Shown here: in pieces, positions 32,764 to 43,000 of the stretch
How positions within the stretch are numbered: the stretch's first letter is position 1
How the letters are laid out: each line of letters begins with the position of its first letter
NCBI RefSeq assembly: GCF_002115825.1
Contig: NZ_JFJZ01000039.1
Location: forward strand, 1 to 44,960
DNA: 44,960 bases
DNA from: Thalassospira sp. MCCC 1A01428
GTDB taxonomy: Bacteria > Pseudomonadota > Alphaproteobacteria > Rhodospirillales > Thalassospiraceae
Direction: 5' to 3'
Translations under genes and position numbers: made by a program
The notes under the pieces: generated by a model
The model's input: only the letters and a program-made list of their open reading frames with translations
Database searches by the model: none
Told to the model about the DNA's origin: nothing

Positions 32764-35443
32764 CTCCGTTCTCCTTGCCATCGGCCAGCGGTTTTGCGGC
32801 TGCCTGCCGTGTGGCCGTATCATCCGCACGGGGCTGCGCCAACGTCTGTGACGATGGCGGGCCTTTTTCACCCTCCACCAGGTCATTATCAGTTACCAAC
32901 GCCGCTCTTTCTTCAATTTTACCGGGGTCGGAACTAGGGGTGGCTTCATCAACGTTGTCTCGGTGACGTACGATCTTTGCAACCGGTTTGGCACTTCTGG
33001 CCCTTGCCATGCGCTTAAAAGCTACGCTGGCAGCGTTGGCATCGGCTGCAGGGCCACTTTCCCCGTTTGGCTGCGGGTTTGCCTTGCCTTGCGGCGGCGA
33101 TGATGTCTCAACTGATTCAGCTGTCTCTGTGGATGTCGGCGGCTTTTTATTTACAATCGATTTCGGCCCCCGCGCCACCACCGCACCACCTTCGACCACA
33201 ATCACGGTATCGACCATATCAAGCATGCTGGGGCGATGGGTCACAACCAGAATGGTTTGTTCTTCGGCCTCTGTTCGCAAACGGTTCACCACGATTTGTT
33301 CGGTTTGCATATCCATCATGCTGGTGGGTTCATCCATCAGCAAAATCGGTGGTGCCCCAACAAGCCCGCGTGCCAGTGAAATGGACTGGCGCTGCCCACC
33401 TGATAATCCTTCACCACGTTCCTGGATCATCAAATCATACCCGCTGGGATGGCGGCTGATAAAATCATGGGCCCCCGACAGGCTGGCGGCACGCAAAATA
33501 TCATCATCATTGGGACGATAGGCCCCCACGGCAATATTCTGTTTGACCGACCCTGAAAACAGCCATGCATCTTGCAATACTGCCGAAATGTTGGCACGCA
33601 AATCAGATGGGTCAATCTGGCGAATGTCGGTGCCATCGACCAGAATAGACCCGCTATCAGGTTCATAAAGCCCCAGCATAAGACGCAGGATCGTGCTTTT
33701 CCCCGATCCAATACGGCCCAGAATGGCAACCTTTTCGCCCGGTTCGATCACAAAGGATACATCGCGCAGGGCTGCAATATTTTGCCCCGGATAGGAAAAA
33801 TTGACATTTTGAAATTCAATCCGTCCGGCCAGCCGCGTACGCGCCAGATAATGCCGCCCGTCCTGCCGTTCGGTTGACTGTTTCATTAACCCGTCGAGAT
33901 TACGATATGATGTCCGCACCTGATTGAGCCGGGTCAGGGTTTGGGCAATTTGCCCCAAGGGCGCCAAAGCCCGCCCCACCAGAATAACCGAACCAACCAA
34001 AGCCCCCATCGAGGTTTCGCCCGCCGCAATCAGGAACACGCCAAAAACCACAATGCCAATTTGCGATACCTGCTGGGCCGTCGCCGTCATATTGACAACC
34101 ATATGCGAAATACGACGGCTGCGTGCACCAACCCCGGCCTGAAATTTAAGACTGTCTTTCCAACGTTGCCGCATGAGCCGGGCCGCACCCGATGTTTTAA
34201 CCGTTTCCAGCCCGGAAATGGTTTCTACCAGCACACCTTGCTTGGTTTGGCCTTCTTCAAAGGCTGACTGCGCATAACGAGCCAATAATGGCTGCACACC
34301 AATACCAACCAGAATAATTGTTGGTACAGCCAGAGCCGGAATTAACACCAGCGGCCCACCAATGCCATAAATCACGAACAAAAACAGAATGATAAAGGGA
34401 ATATCCACCAACGCAACCAGCGAAGCAGAGGTGAAAAATTCGCGCAGGGTTTCAAATTCGCGCAGGGTATTGGCAAAGGCCCCCGACGACCCGCGCCGAT
34501 CCTTCATTTGCATATCCAGCAAATGATCAAAAATTTCGCTGCCAATTTCCTGATCGGCGCGGATACCGGCGCGATCAATAAAATGGGCCCGCAGCATTTT
34601 GATGACAAAATCAAAACAGATGGCAAACCCGACACCAAAAGTCATGGCGATAAGGGAATCAATCGCTTCGTTGGGCAGAATGCGGTCATAAACCACCATC
34701 GTGAACAGCGATACTGTAAGGCTTAAAAAGTTGGTTAGGGCTGCGGCAATAATAACCTGAAGATAAATCGGTTTATTTTTGCCCAGTGCCGACCAAAACC
34801 AGTGCCGCCCGCGTTTTGCCAATTGATGGTCAACATGCTGCTTTTCACGAAAATAAGGGCGAACGGCAATACCAAGGCCACTAAACACGCCACGCAAATC
34901 GGCAATTGGCATGATCACCGGGGCATCGCCGTAATCCGGGTCATATACCGCCAGTTTATGCGGGCCTTCGCGGCTTACAATTACCACCACCTTGCCATCA
35001 TCGAGAAACGCCGTCACCGGCAAGGATACATGGCTTAGGGTTTCCAGTTGAAACTCACCCGCGATACAGGCAAGGCCAACCTTGCGGGCCATTTCGGCAA
35101 AGATTTGCGGGGTAATATCCTTATTGCCATCTGCAATATTGCGAAAATAATTGGCTGTTACCGACATGTCATGATGGCGACACAAATAAACCAGGCATTG
35201 CTCGACATAATCAATTTTCGGGCCATTGACGCCAGGTTTTGGTGTATCGGCATCCGCAGAAAATGCCGGTTTATCTTCCATCTGTTTTTTTTCGTCGGCG
35301 TTCGGCGAACGATCAGGCTTGCCCGACCTCCGGGCAGGGGGAATGGTCGTTTCCGGGGGCAGTTCCTGGCGGTCTTTCGTTTTTTCATCGCCTGCATTAT
35401 CAATCGCGCGCAGCGGGGTCAAACGTCCAAGGGAACGGTTCAT
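32756..35443 (-). CDS. Type I secretion ABC exporter, LapB-like, with long disordered ends
   Basis: An inner membrane ABC exporter of 895 residues. Residues 1-75 are charged and proline-rich with no clear fold. Residues about 78-210 match a C39 peptidase-like domain that lacks the catalytic cysteine setting (VEQCLVYLCRHHDMS), so it should dock the substrate rather than cut it. Six membrane segments follow at about 225-500. The ATPase part has Walker A GRIGSGKST, signature LSGGQRQ, Walker B ILLMDEPTS and H-loop THRPS. After about residue 740 comes an unusual tail of roughly 150 charged residues rich in A, P, E and K. The gene overlaps TolC-like and HlyD-like neighbours, and the giant adhesin at 37077 is its probable cargo. 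Confidence 0.93.
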   Translation of the reverse strand: MNRSLGRLTPLRAIDNAGDEKTKDRQELPPETTIPPARRSGKPDRSPNADEKKQMEDKPAFSADADTPKPGVNGPKIDYVEQCLVYLCRHHDMSVTANYFRNIADGNKDITPQIFAEMARKVGLACIAGEFQLETLSHVSLPVTAFLDDGKVVVIVSREGPHKLAVYDPDYGDAPVIMPIADLRGVFSGLGIAVRPYFREKQHVDHQLAKRGRHWFWSALGKNKPIYLQVIIAAALTNFLSLTVSLFTMVVYDRILPNEAIDSLIAMTFGVGFAICFDFVIKMLRAHFIDRAGIRADQEIGSEIFDHLLDMQMKDRRGSSGAFANTLREFETLREFFTSASLVALVDIPFIILFLFVIYGIGGPLVLIPALAVPTIILVGIGVQPLLARYAQSAFEEGQTKQGVLVETISGLETVKTSGAARLMRQRWKDSLKFQAGVGARSRRISHMVVNMTATAQQVSQIGIVVFGVFLIAAGETSMGALVGSVILVGRALAPLGQIAQTLTRLNQVRTSYRNLDGLMKQSTERQDGRHYLARTRLAGRIEFQNVNFSYPGQNIAALRDVSFVIEPGEKVAILGRIGSGKSTILRLMLGLYEPDSGSILVDGTDIRQIDPSDLRANISAVLQDAWLFSGSVKQNIAVGAYRPNDDDILRAASLSGAHDFISRHPSGYDLMIQERGEGLSGGQRQSISLARGLVGAPPILLMDEPTSMMDMQTEQIVVNRLRTEAEEQTILVVTHRPSMLDMVDTVIVVEGGAVVARGPKSIVNKKPPTSTETAESVETSSPPQGKANPQPNGESGPAADANAASVAFKRMARARSAKPVAKIVRHRDNVDEATPSSDPGKIEERAALVTDNDLVEGEKGPPSSQTLAQPRADDTATRQAAAKPLADGKENGDA

Positions 35444-36972
35444 TTCGCCTCCCAGCCAAAATCATTTATACCAAAGCCAGGTAACAGTTCGCCGGTTAGG
35501 GACAGCAACACATATCGCGACAAATCGGCCATCGTTCGGGCATCGATCAGCGCACTCGCGGTTTGATAAAATTCACGTTGACTATCAAGCACATCTACCA
35601 GATCGCGGCGTCCGATCGAAAACAGGTCAAGGTAGGTCAGGAAGGTTTCTTTTTCGGCCCGCGCGGCCAGCGACAACGCCGCGAGACGTTGTTCACGGGT
35701 AACAATATCGGTCATTGAACTTGATATCTGACGTTCCAGTTCCAGCCGGGACTGTCGTTCACGTTCGCGTGCCTGTGACAAACGGTTCGATGCCCGGCTT
35801 TCGCGGGCCTGATCACTGCCGCCATCAAACAGGTTATAATTCAGGCGTAAATAAAACCGCATTTCATTGTCATTGCCACGCGGTTCGGACAAATCATATT
35901 GTCGCCCCTCAACAACCATCGATACACGCGGATACCAGGCCGCCTTGCTGGCATCATATTCAAACGATGCCACACGGCTACCTGCCTCGCTTTGTGCCAG
36001 AGACGGATTTTGCTGCAAGGCGTGCTGCAAGGCAATTTCGGCATTTTGGGGAATATCAGGGACAAGGCCAGGGCGTTCCCCGTGCGTTGCCTCGGCACCG
36101 AACAATTCGCGATAGCTGGCCCGTGTCCGGTCAAGTTCACCAATAAGTTCGGTCAAATTTGCATTGGCTTCGGCCAGGCGACCTTCGGTGCGGTAAACAT
36201 CCGCCGTGGTACCCGCCCCGCCTGCGGCACGGTCATTTACACTTTTAAAAATCAGTTCGTGACGGTCGCGATTGTCAGTGGCCAGCAACACCTTGGTTTG
36301 CAGGCGAACAATATCAAAATACGCAGAAATTGCCCGCAGACAAAATTGCTGTGCCGCATCAAGGGCAGCGTATTTACTACCCGTCACGTTTTCACGCGCA
36401 GCATCAATACGGTTAAAGGTTTCCCCGGCATCAAACAGCAACTGACTAACCGATAAAACACCATCGGGGTCGTTATCCTCGCCAACACGTTCATTGGCGC
36501 GCGCAACATTATACCCGCCTTCCAGGGCAAAATCGACCTGGGGGTATAACGCGCCACTGGCTTCAGCCACGCTGTCGCGAGCCTGGCGGGCACCATAAAT
36601 GCTGCTTTGAATAGATGGATGGGTTTCCACCGCCTGGCGAACCTTGGCGATAAAACCCGGCTGTGACACCGTTTCTGCCATGGGGCGTGCCCCATTTCCA
36701 GGTTGCTGCAAAAACTGATTTACCAGTTTTTCCGAACCGTTCATGCTTTTGGCGATGTCGCGAAACAGCGGTGTCATCGCACTTGAACCTGCTGCACTAT
36801 CGGCAACTTTTTGCGCCTCAAGTTGCGCGTCCATGCTGTCCGCAAGCTCCGCAGGCGACACCGTTACCGCTGTCCCTGCGGCCTGATTGCTGGCCGCATT
36901 CCCCGAAACCGGTAATATTGCGGTGCTGATCAACCCCGTTATCAGCACCAGCCAGGCTATCCTGTTTTCCAT
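35440..36972 (-). CDS. TolC-family outer membrane channel of the type I system
   Basis: An outer membrane efflux protein of 510 residues. Residues 1 to about 27 form a signal peptide (SGNAASN region). A linker of about 110 residues precedes the two TolC repeats. In the first, HPSIQSSIYGARQARDSVAE and LYPQVDFALEGGYN are typical; in the second, NPSLAQSEAGSRVASFEYDA and WYPRVSMVVEGRQYDLSEPR, each given here as partial matches. The ending with RRDLVDVLDSQREFYQTAS is a strong TolC mark (D-L-L-D-x-Q-x-x-x). The stop overlaps the exporter start. No strong ribosome site lies before the ATG. It lies 104 bases downstream of the adhesin gene, beyond a hairpin. Confidence 0.92.
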   Translation of the reverse strand: MENRIAWLVLITGLISTAILPVSGNAASNQAAGTAVTVSPAELADSMDAQLEAQKVADSAAGSSAMTPLFRDIAKSMNGSEKLVNQFLQQPGNGARPMAETVSQPGFIAKVRQAVETHPSIQSSIYGARQARDSVAEASGALYPQVDFALEGGYNVARANERVGEDNDPDGVLSVSQLLFDAGETFNRIDAARENVTGSKYAALDAAQQFCLRAISAYFDIVRLQTKVLLATDNRDRHELIFKSVNDRAAGGAGTTADVYRTEGRLAEANANLTELIGELDRTRASYRELFGAEATHGERPGLVPDIPQNAEIALQHALQQNPSLAQSEAGSRVASFEYDASKAAWYPRVSMVVEGRQYDLSEPRGNDNEMRFYLRLNYNLFDGGSDQARESRASNRLSQARERERQSRLELERQISSSMTDIVTREQRLAALSLAARAEKETFLTYLDLFSIGRRDLVDVLDSQREFYQTASALIDARTMADLSRYVLLSLTGELLPGFGINDFGWEAK

Positions 36973-37033
36973 TCTGGGTTAAACACCAATCCCGCTTCCC
37001 CCGCAAAGGGTGCATGTCCCCGAAAAGCAACAA

Positions 37034-37052
37034 GGGGTGGACCTGCCACCCC
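37034..37052 (-). terminator. Hairpin or attenuator between adhesin and secretion genes
   Basis: GGGGTGG pairs with CCACCCC around five bases. On the minus strand it is followed by TTGTTGCTTTT, an imperfect T run. It lies between the adhesin stop and the TolC-like start, so it may reduce read-through and keep secretion proteins below adhesin levels. Confidence 0.5.
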
Positions 37053-37076
37053 CTGCGCCCGTGATTTTAGATAAGC

Positions 37077-40000
37077 CTATGTTTCTGAATAAAAAAGATC
37101 CGAAACACTGGCCGTATCTATATCGCCGCTAATGCCGGTGACATTGATAAACAGGTCTTCCGAACTATTCACTGCACCGTCACCATTATCGACAATCAGA
37201 TATGTCCCGGCGGCTTCCCCACCGCCAGAAACCTCAACAAACATGGCGGCACCATCACCTTGCAAGGTCAGGCCTTCAAAAGCCGTCGACAAATCAAATC
37301 CCTGATCCGCCGAATTGGTGATCGAACTGTCCACCGATATGCTGGTCGGAACATTGTGATCCCCGCCCAAGGCCGACAAATCAAACTTGTCTTCGCCAAT
37401 CACAAAGTCGGTAATCACGTCCAGCATTGATGCGGTGCTATCGGAAAGTGCGCTTGCCGTATCATCAACACCGTTATCCAAAGCCGAACCTGCCTGATAG
37501 GCATTAATCGAATGGCCGGTTATTTCTTCGTCTGACGCCACAAACAACGTGTGTTCATCTTCCAGACCAACCGTATAGCCAAAAGATTTAAGGGTATCGG
37601 CAAAGCGCGAAACAATATCAGCCAAACTGTCCGAACCATGTACCGGTTGTGTAAGGGTGAAATCGTCTATCGTCAGAACAAAAGTTCCATGGTCCTGCAA
37701 CGACTGATTTTCCTGGGCGAAGTCATAAAAATCAAACAGAACGGCATCAAACGTATCGTTCTCGCCCTGTGCAGGATCGATATAACCCGCATTTGGACCC
37801 AAATCGCCAAGGAATGTTGCATCCATGGTGAAATCGGAATCGTTTTCCTTGCCAGCAAATGTGATGGTTCCACCATCAACAGTAATGGTGTCAAAGAAGG
37901 TCGCATCCGGGTCGCCATCACTTTTGGCAAAGGCTGCATCCTGTGCCTTGATTTCGTCGGCAAGTGCCTGAATGCTCTCTGCTGCACTGTTTGCAACAAC
38001 CGGGGTCGAAAGATAGTTGGTTTCAACATCACCGGTCGCTGTTGTAATAACCAGCGTGACCGACAGGAACGATCCGGCAACATAATCGGCGTCGTTTGTC
38101 GATAATGTCAAAGTACCTGTTTGCGCAACATTTGTATCCGCGTCCACATCAACACTGAAGCTGTCACCTGCATCTGTTTCAACAAAAACAGAACCACTAT
38201 CGGCGTGAATGGTGCCTGAATTATCAAAATCTATCGATTTTCCGTCAGGGACATGAATAAACAGCCGGTCCGCTTCGTGATTTGAATCCCCATCCGTATC
38301 AAGCGCAACCGCGTCAACCACATCGGCATTCTCGTCTTCATCATAGACCACCTGCGCCTTGGCAGCAATTTGTGCCGCCAACTGAAAAATCAGCCCACCC
38401 GGTGTATCGCCATCGCTCATTTGAACCTGGAAAACGTCGTCTCCGACCGTTAAACGCAGGAAGTCACCTGGCTGTGGTGTGGTGGTGTCGGTGAAGCTGA
38501 AAGCAAACAGCCCCTCGGACTCTGGCTGGGTTCCATATGCCGTGCCCTGGGAATAGGTGTTGGCATCAACGGCAACGCTTTCGCCAACCCCCGCAATTTG
38601 CAATATCCCGTCATGCACACGGGCGTGATAATCATGCCCGCTATCATTATTGATGACACTGGCAAGGTCGGACAAAACACTCTCGATAGAGGTTTCGCTC
38701 TCATCTGCCCTTGCGCCATAGGCGTAACCGTCAATCACAACCTCAAAGTAATCACCCTGGGTCGGCGTGTAATCGGGATACTCGACGGTTACAGCTTCCC
38801 CACCCAGACGCATTGCGAAGATGTCATTCCCCGCCCCGCCGGTCATCACATCGGCACCGCTACCCCCCATAAGATAATCATCGCCACCATTGCCGATCAG
38901 GGTATCATTGCCATCCCCCCCTTGCAGGGTATCGTTGCCTTCACCACCAATCATGGTGTCATTGCCGGTAAACCCGCCATAATCGCCGTCCACGGGATCA
39001 TTCTGGATTTCGCCTTCCACAATCAGGCTTTGCGTGGATGTCAGTTCTGACCCGTCAATGACCACACCATTGGTCATGGCGACATCATTGTCGTTGTCAT
39101 CAATAACACGGCTAACAACGGAAATATCCCCAAGGGTACCATCGCCGTTCTCATCCGCTGTCGAGGCAAGCTGCGAACCGATTTTAAGATTATTTCCAGC
39201 TTCGTCGGCACGCAATTCGATACGGTCAATATTGGTAATGGTCACGTTGCCATCGGCAAGAGATTGATCTGTCAGGTCAAAATTGCCCGCCGTTGTCAGC
39301 AACAGGCGGTCATTTGTGGCCGCCTCCAACGTGCCGTCGATCATCAATCCGGCTGCTAAAACAGCCGTCGTCAGATAAAAGCGGTCGCGCCCTGTGCCCC
39401 CGATCAGGGTATCGGCTCCACCGCTATAGTAAATGCGGTCATCACCGGCGCCACCATTGATGGTGTCATTTCCCAGCCCCCCGCGAATACGGTCATTACC
39501 CGAGAACCCGCCATATTCAAGGCCGGTTTCATCATCAATCAGGATTTCACCCTGAAAATGAATGGAATGATCCGCCGACAGGCTGCTGGCATCAACGACA
39601 ACCCCTGCCGTGATGGGAACATCGATTTCAGTATCACCATCTTCGACGAATGCCCGCGATACGATCTGGATATCGCCCAGGGTTCCATCCCCGTTGGCAT
39701 CCGCCGTTGATACCATGCCATCGCCCAGCGCCAGCGTATAACCCGAAGCATTTTCACGCATTTCGATACGGTCAATCTGCCCAATCGTAATATCGTGCGT
39801 TTCAAGGTTGTTGTCGGTGAAATCATACTCACCGTGCGCAGCCAGGATCAGCCGGTCATTTGTGTTTGCTTCAGCAGCACTTGCCTGTTCCGTGTCCAGG
39901 TCATAGGCGCCGCCAAAAATGAACGTTCCGTCTTCAAGTTCCGATGGGCTGTCGATATAAATCCGGTCAGTTCCCAAGCCACCAATCATGGTGTCAATGC

Positions 40001-43000
40001 CTGTCCCACCATGCAACCTGTCGGATCCGGCCCCGCCGTTCAAAACATCGTTGCCACCATTACCGTTTAGGCGGTCATCACCCTCGCCCGCCATAATGAA
40101 GTCGCCACCAGCACCGCCCAAAATGATGTCATCACCGCTAAAACCGCCATAGGTTTCGTCGCCGGTTTGCGGGTCATTCAAACCAACATGAACTTCGCCG
40201 TCAAATTGTAGGGAGTCTGTATTTTCAAATGCTGTTGCATCCACAAAAATACCATTGGTGATCGGTGACGCTGTCAGGCCAATTTCGCTTTCATTATCCA
40301 CATAAACCCGGCTGTTGATGCGAATATCGCCGCCCGTACCGTCGTTATTTGAATCCGATGCAATGGCAAGGTCATGCCCCAGAATAATCTTGAGGTTTGC
40401 GACATCCATCGCCACATCAATGCGGTCTATATTGCTTACCTGCGCTGTTGTCAGATCAACATCAGCCCCCGTTTCAAGATCGATAATCAACCGGTCCTGG
40501 GCAACAGTATTGGCTTCGGTGGACGACCCGCCATTACCGTCAATCACGCTGCCCGAAAGGCCCGACACATCGGTCAGATAAATCCGGTCATCGCCAGCAC
40601 CGCCAATCAGGGTGTTAACGCCGGCACCGCCATAAAGCCGGTCTTTACCGTCACCCCCATCAAGGTAATCGTTACCATCATTGCCATACAGGCGATCATT
40701 GCCTGCACCGCCATTGATGGTATCGGCCCCGGCGCCGCCATAAACGGTGTCATCTCCGCTAAAACCACCATAGGTTTCTTCACCGTCAACCGCACGTTCG
40801 CCATCAAAATACAGATGATTATTTTCCGTAAGGCCCGATGCATCAACCGTGATGCCATTTTGCATCCCGACATCAAGGTCATTGCTATCATAAATGCGTG
40901 AAACGATGCGAATGTCGCCTGTCGTTTCATCATTATTCGCATCCGACGTCGAGGCAAGCTGATCACCGATAATCACGGTCTGCCCGGCCACGTCATTGTT
41001 CATGTCGATCCGGTCAACACCATTAAACGACAAACCACTGGCGGTGAAATCAAAGCTGTCATTGGCTTCGCCGTGCAAGACCACGCGGTCCCTGCTACCT
41101 TCATCACCGTCGGTTCCGGTAATGGAAAGCCCGCTGACCAAATGATCCGCTTCAAGATGGAACCTGTCATCGCCGGTTCCCCCGATCATGGTATCTGCGC
41201 CGCCGTTTCCGTAAAAACGACCGCCTTCGTCGCCGTTTGTCAGTATGTCGGCCCCGGCGGAACCATAAATCGTTCCGTCAACAAGTTCACCAATCGAAAC
41301 ACCTGCAACATCGGTCGGGAAACTGGCTGAGAAATTGTCATTATAAGTTTGCAATGCTTGATAGCCGGCTTCCTGGAAAGCACCATTGCTATCAAACAAC
41401 CCGTCTAATAGATCTCCCAAAGTGGCATTTGATGCTGCCTGAATTTTGATCGCTGAAATCATCAGGTTCATCGCATCAATGCTGGAGGCATCCTGCATTT
41501 GCAGTTCACTCGGCATCAGCTCGGCAAGGGCACCCACCGTATTTGCAAGTAGTTCCGCAACTTCGCCAAACACATCTTGTAATGTGACACCAGTGGCAAC
41601 TTCTTGAGTTTCGTCAAAGTTTTCAGCCCCAACCAGAGCATTGCCAACACTTTGAACAAGGTTGCCCAGAACCGTGCTGTTGGTCCAGTCCACACTGGCA
41701 CCATCTGCATTGCCAATTGCCACGGCGATCTGTGCCAATACCGCATCGGAAATTTCAGCAAGGCTGTATTCATTTTCGCCTGACGAAAGAACCGGCTGAA
41801 GTGCTTCGGCAAGCTGCGCCGAAATGGTTAGCATTTCCGCGGCCGCAATTTGCAGCGTGGCCGCATTGGCGGCATCAACCGCCGATGAACTGCCTGAAGC
41901 CACAACCGCAACCGGGTCAATGGTTAAAACATTGGCGCTGGAAAGCGACGACGCATTCAGCCCCAACCCGGCGATCAAATCACTTTGAGCATCAGCAGCA
42001 TCGGTCGAAATATTTCCTGCAACCAGCTGATGCATAACTGCGGTCAGCGATGTTACCACCGAAGCATTCTCGCCGACTGCAACCGACAATGCACCGTTAA
42101 ATGCCTGACCCGTCGTCATGTCCGTGCCGCCCGTCACCCGGACAGAAACATTCTCGGGCAGAATCCCGGTAAACTGGTAACCTTCAATGCTGTAGTGGCC
42201 GTTGGCATCGGTCGTCCAGGTCTGGGTCCCCACCTGGTTGCCATCGCCATCCACCAGCATCACGGTTGCACCAACCAGATACCCGTCAAGGGCCGTGCCG
42301 CTTTCGTTGTAGGTTATGCTGGACTGATATTCGACATCACCACTAAGGCCTGTGTCATTAATCGTGGTGCCTTCAGGAACGGCAACAACCACGTTGCCCT
42401 CACCGGTCGCACTAAATGTCACAGTTAGTCCGTCAACATCTTCGGCCTGAATAAGGGCATTATTCGGCCCGGTAACAATCACCTCATCAATACTACCCAG
42501 ATCAAGATCACTTAGGCTCACATCGCCATTTGTCGTATCGATGACCAAACGAACCGTCCCGCCAGACAGTTTGGAAAAATCATAGGCCCCGTCCGCCGTG
42601 ATCGTGACATCGACATTACCTGTGGCCGAAATATCAACCGTCTTGCCCGCTATATCGGCATATGTCAGCGCCACAGCCGATGTATCAACGCTTTTAACGG
42701 TAATGGATATTGTACCGGTATCGGTCGTCAGTTTCGCAAGATCACTGCCAACAGATGCGCTGCTGGCTTCCGTCAGGGCGATATTGCCCGTACCGGTTGC
42801 GGCCAAACCACCAAGATCCCCCAGTGCTTCTTCAGTAATTGAAAGATCCTGATCAGCAACCGCCGAAACACTGATCACACCACTTGCTACCGTCAGATTA
42901 TCCAGAACCGACGAAACATCACCAGATACCTCGGTAATGGTAATATTACCCGCCCCGGTCGCTTCAATACTGCCATAGGAAACCGCTTGTGCCTGGGTCA

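Noticed and set aside
32764..32886. Longer N-terminus of the HlyD-like protein
   Set aside because: It would overlap the exporter gene by over 120 bases and add an arginine-rich stretch. The ATG at 32763 has a good ribosome site.
32756..35443. Active C39 bacteriocin-type peptidase in the exporter
   Set aside because: The N-terminal domain resembles C39, but the cysteine lies in an E-Q-C-L-V setting without the usual D-C-G catalytic block. A degenerate docking domain is more likely.
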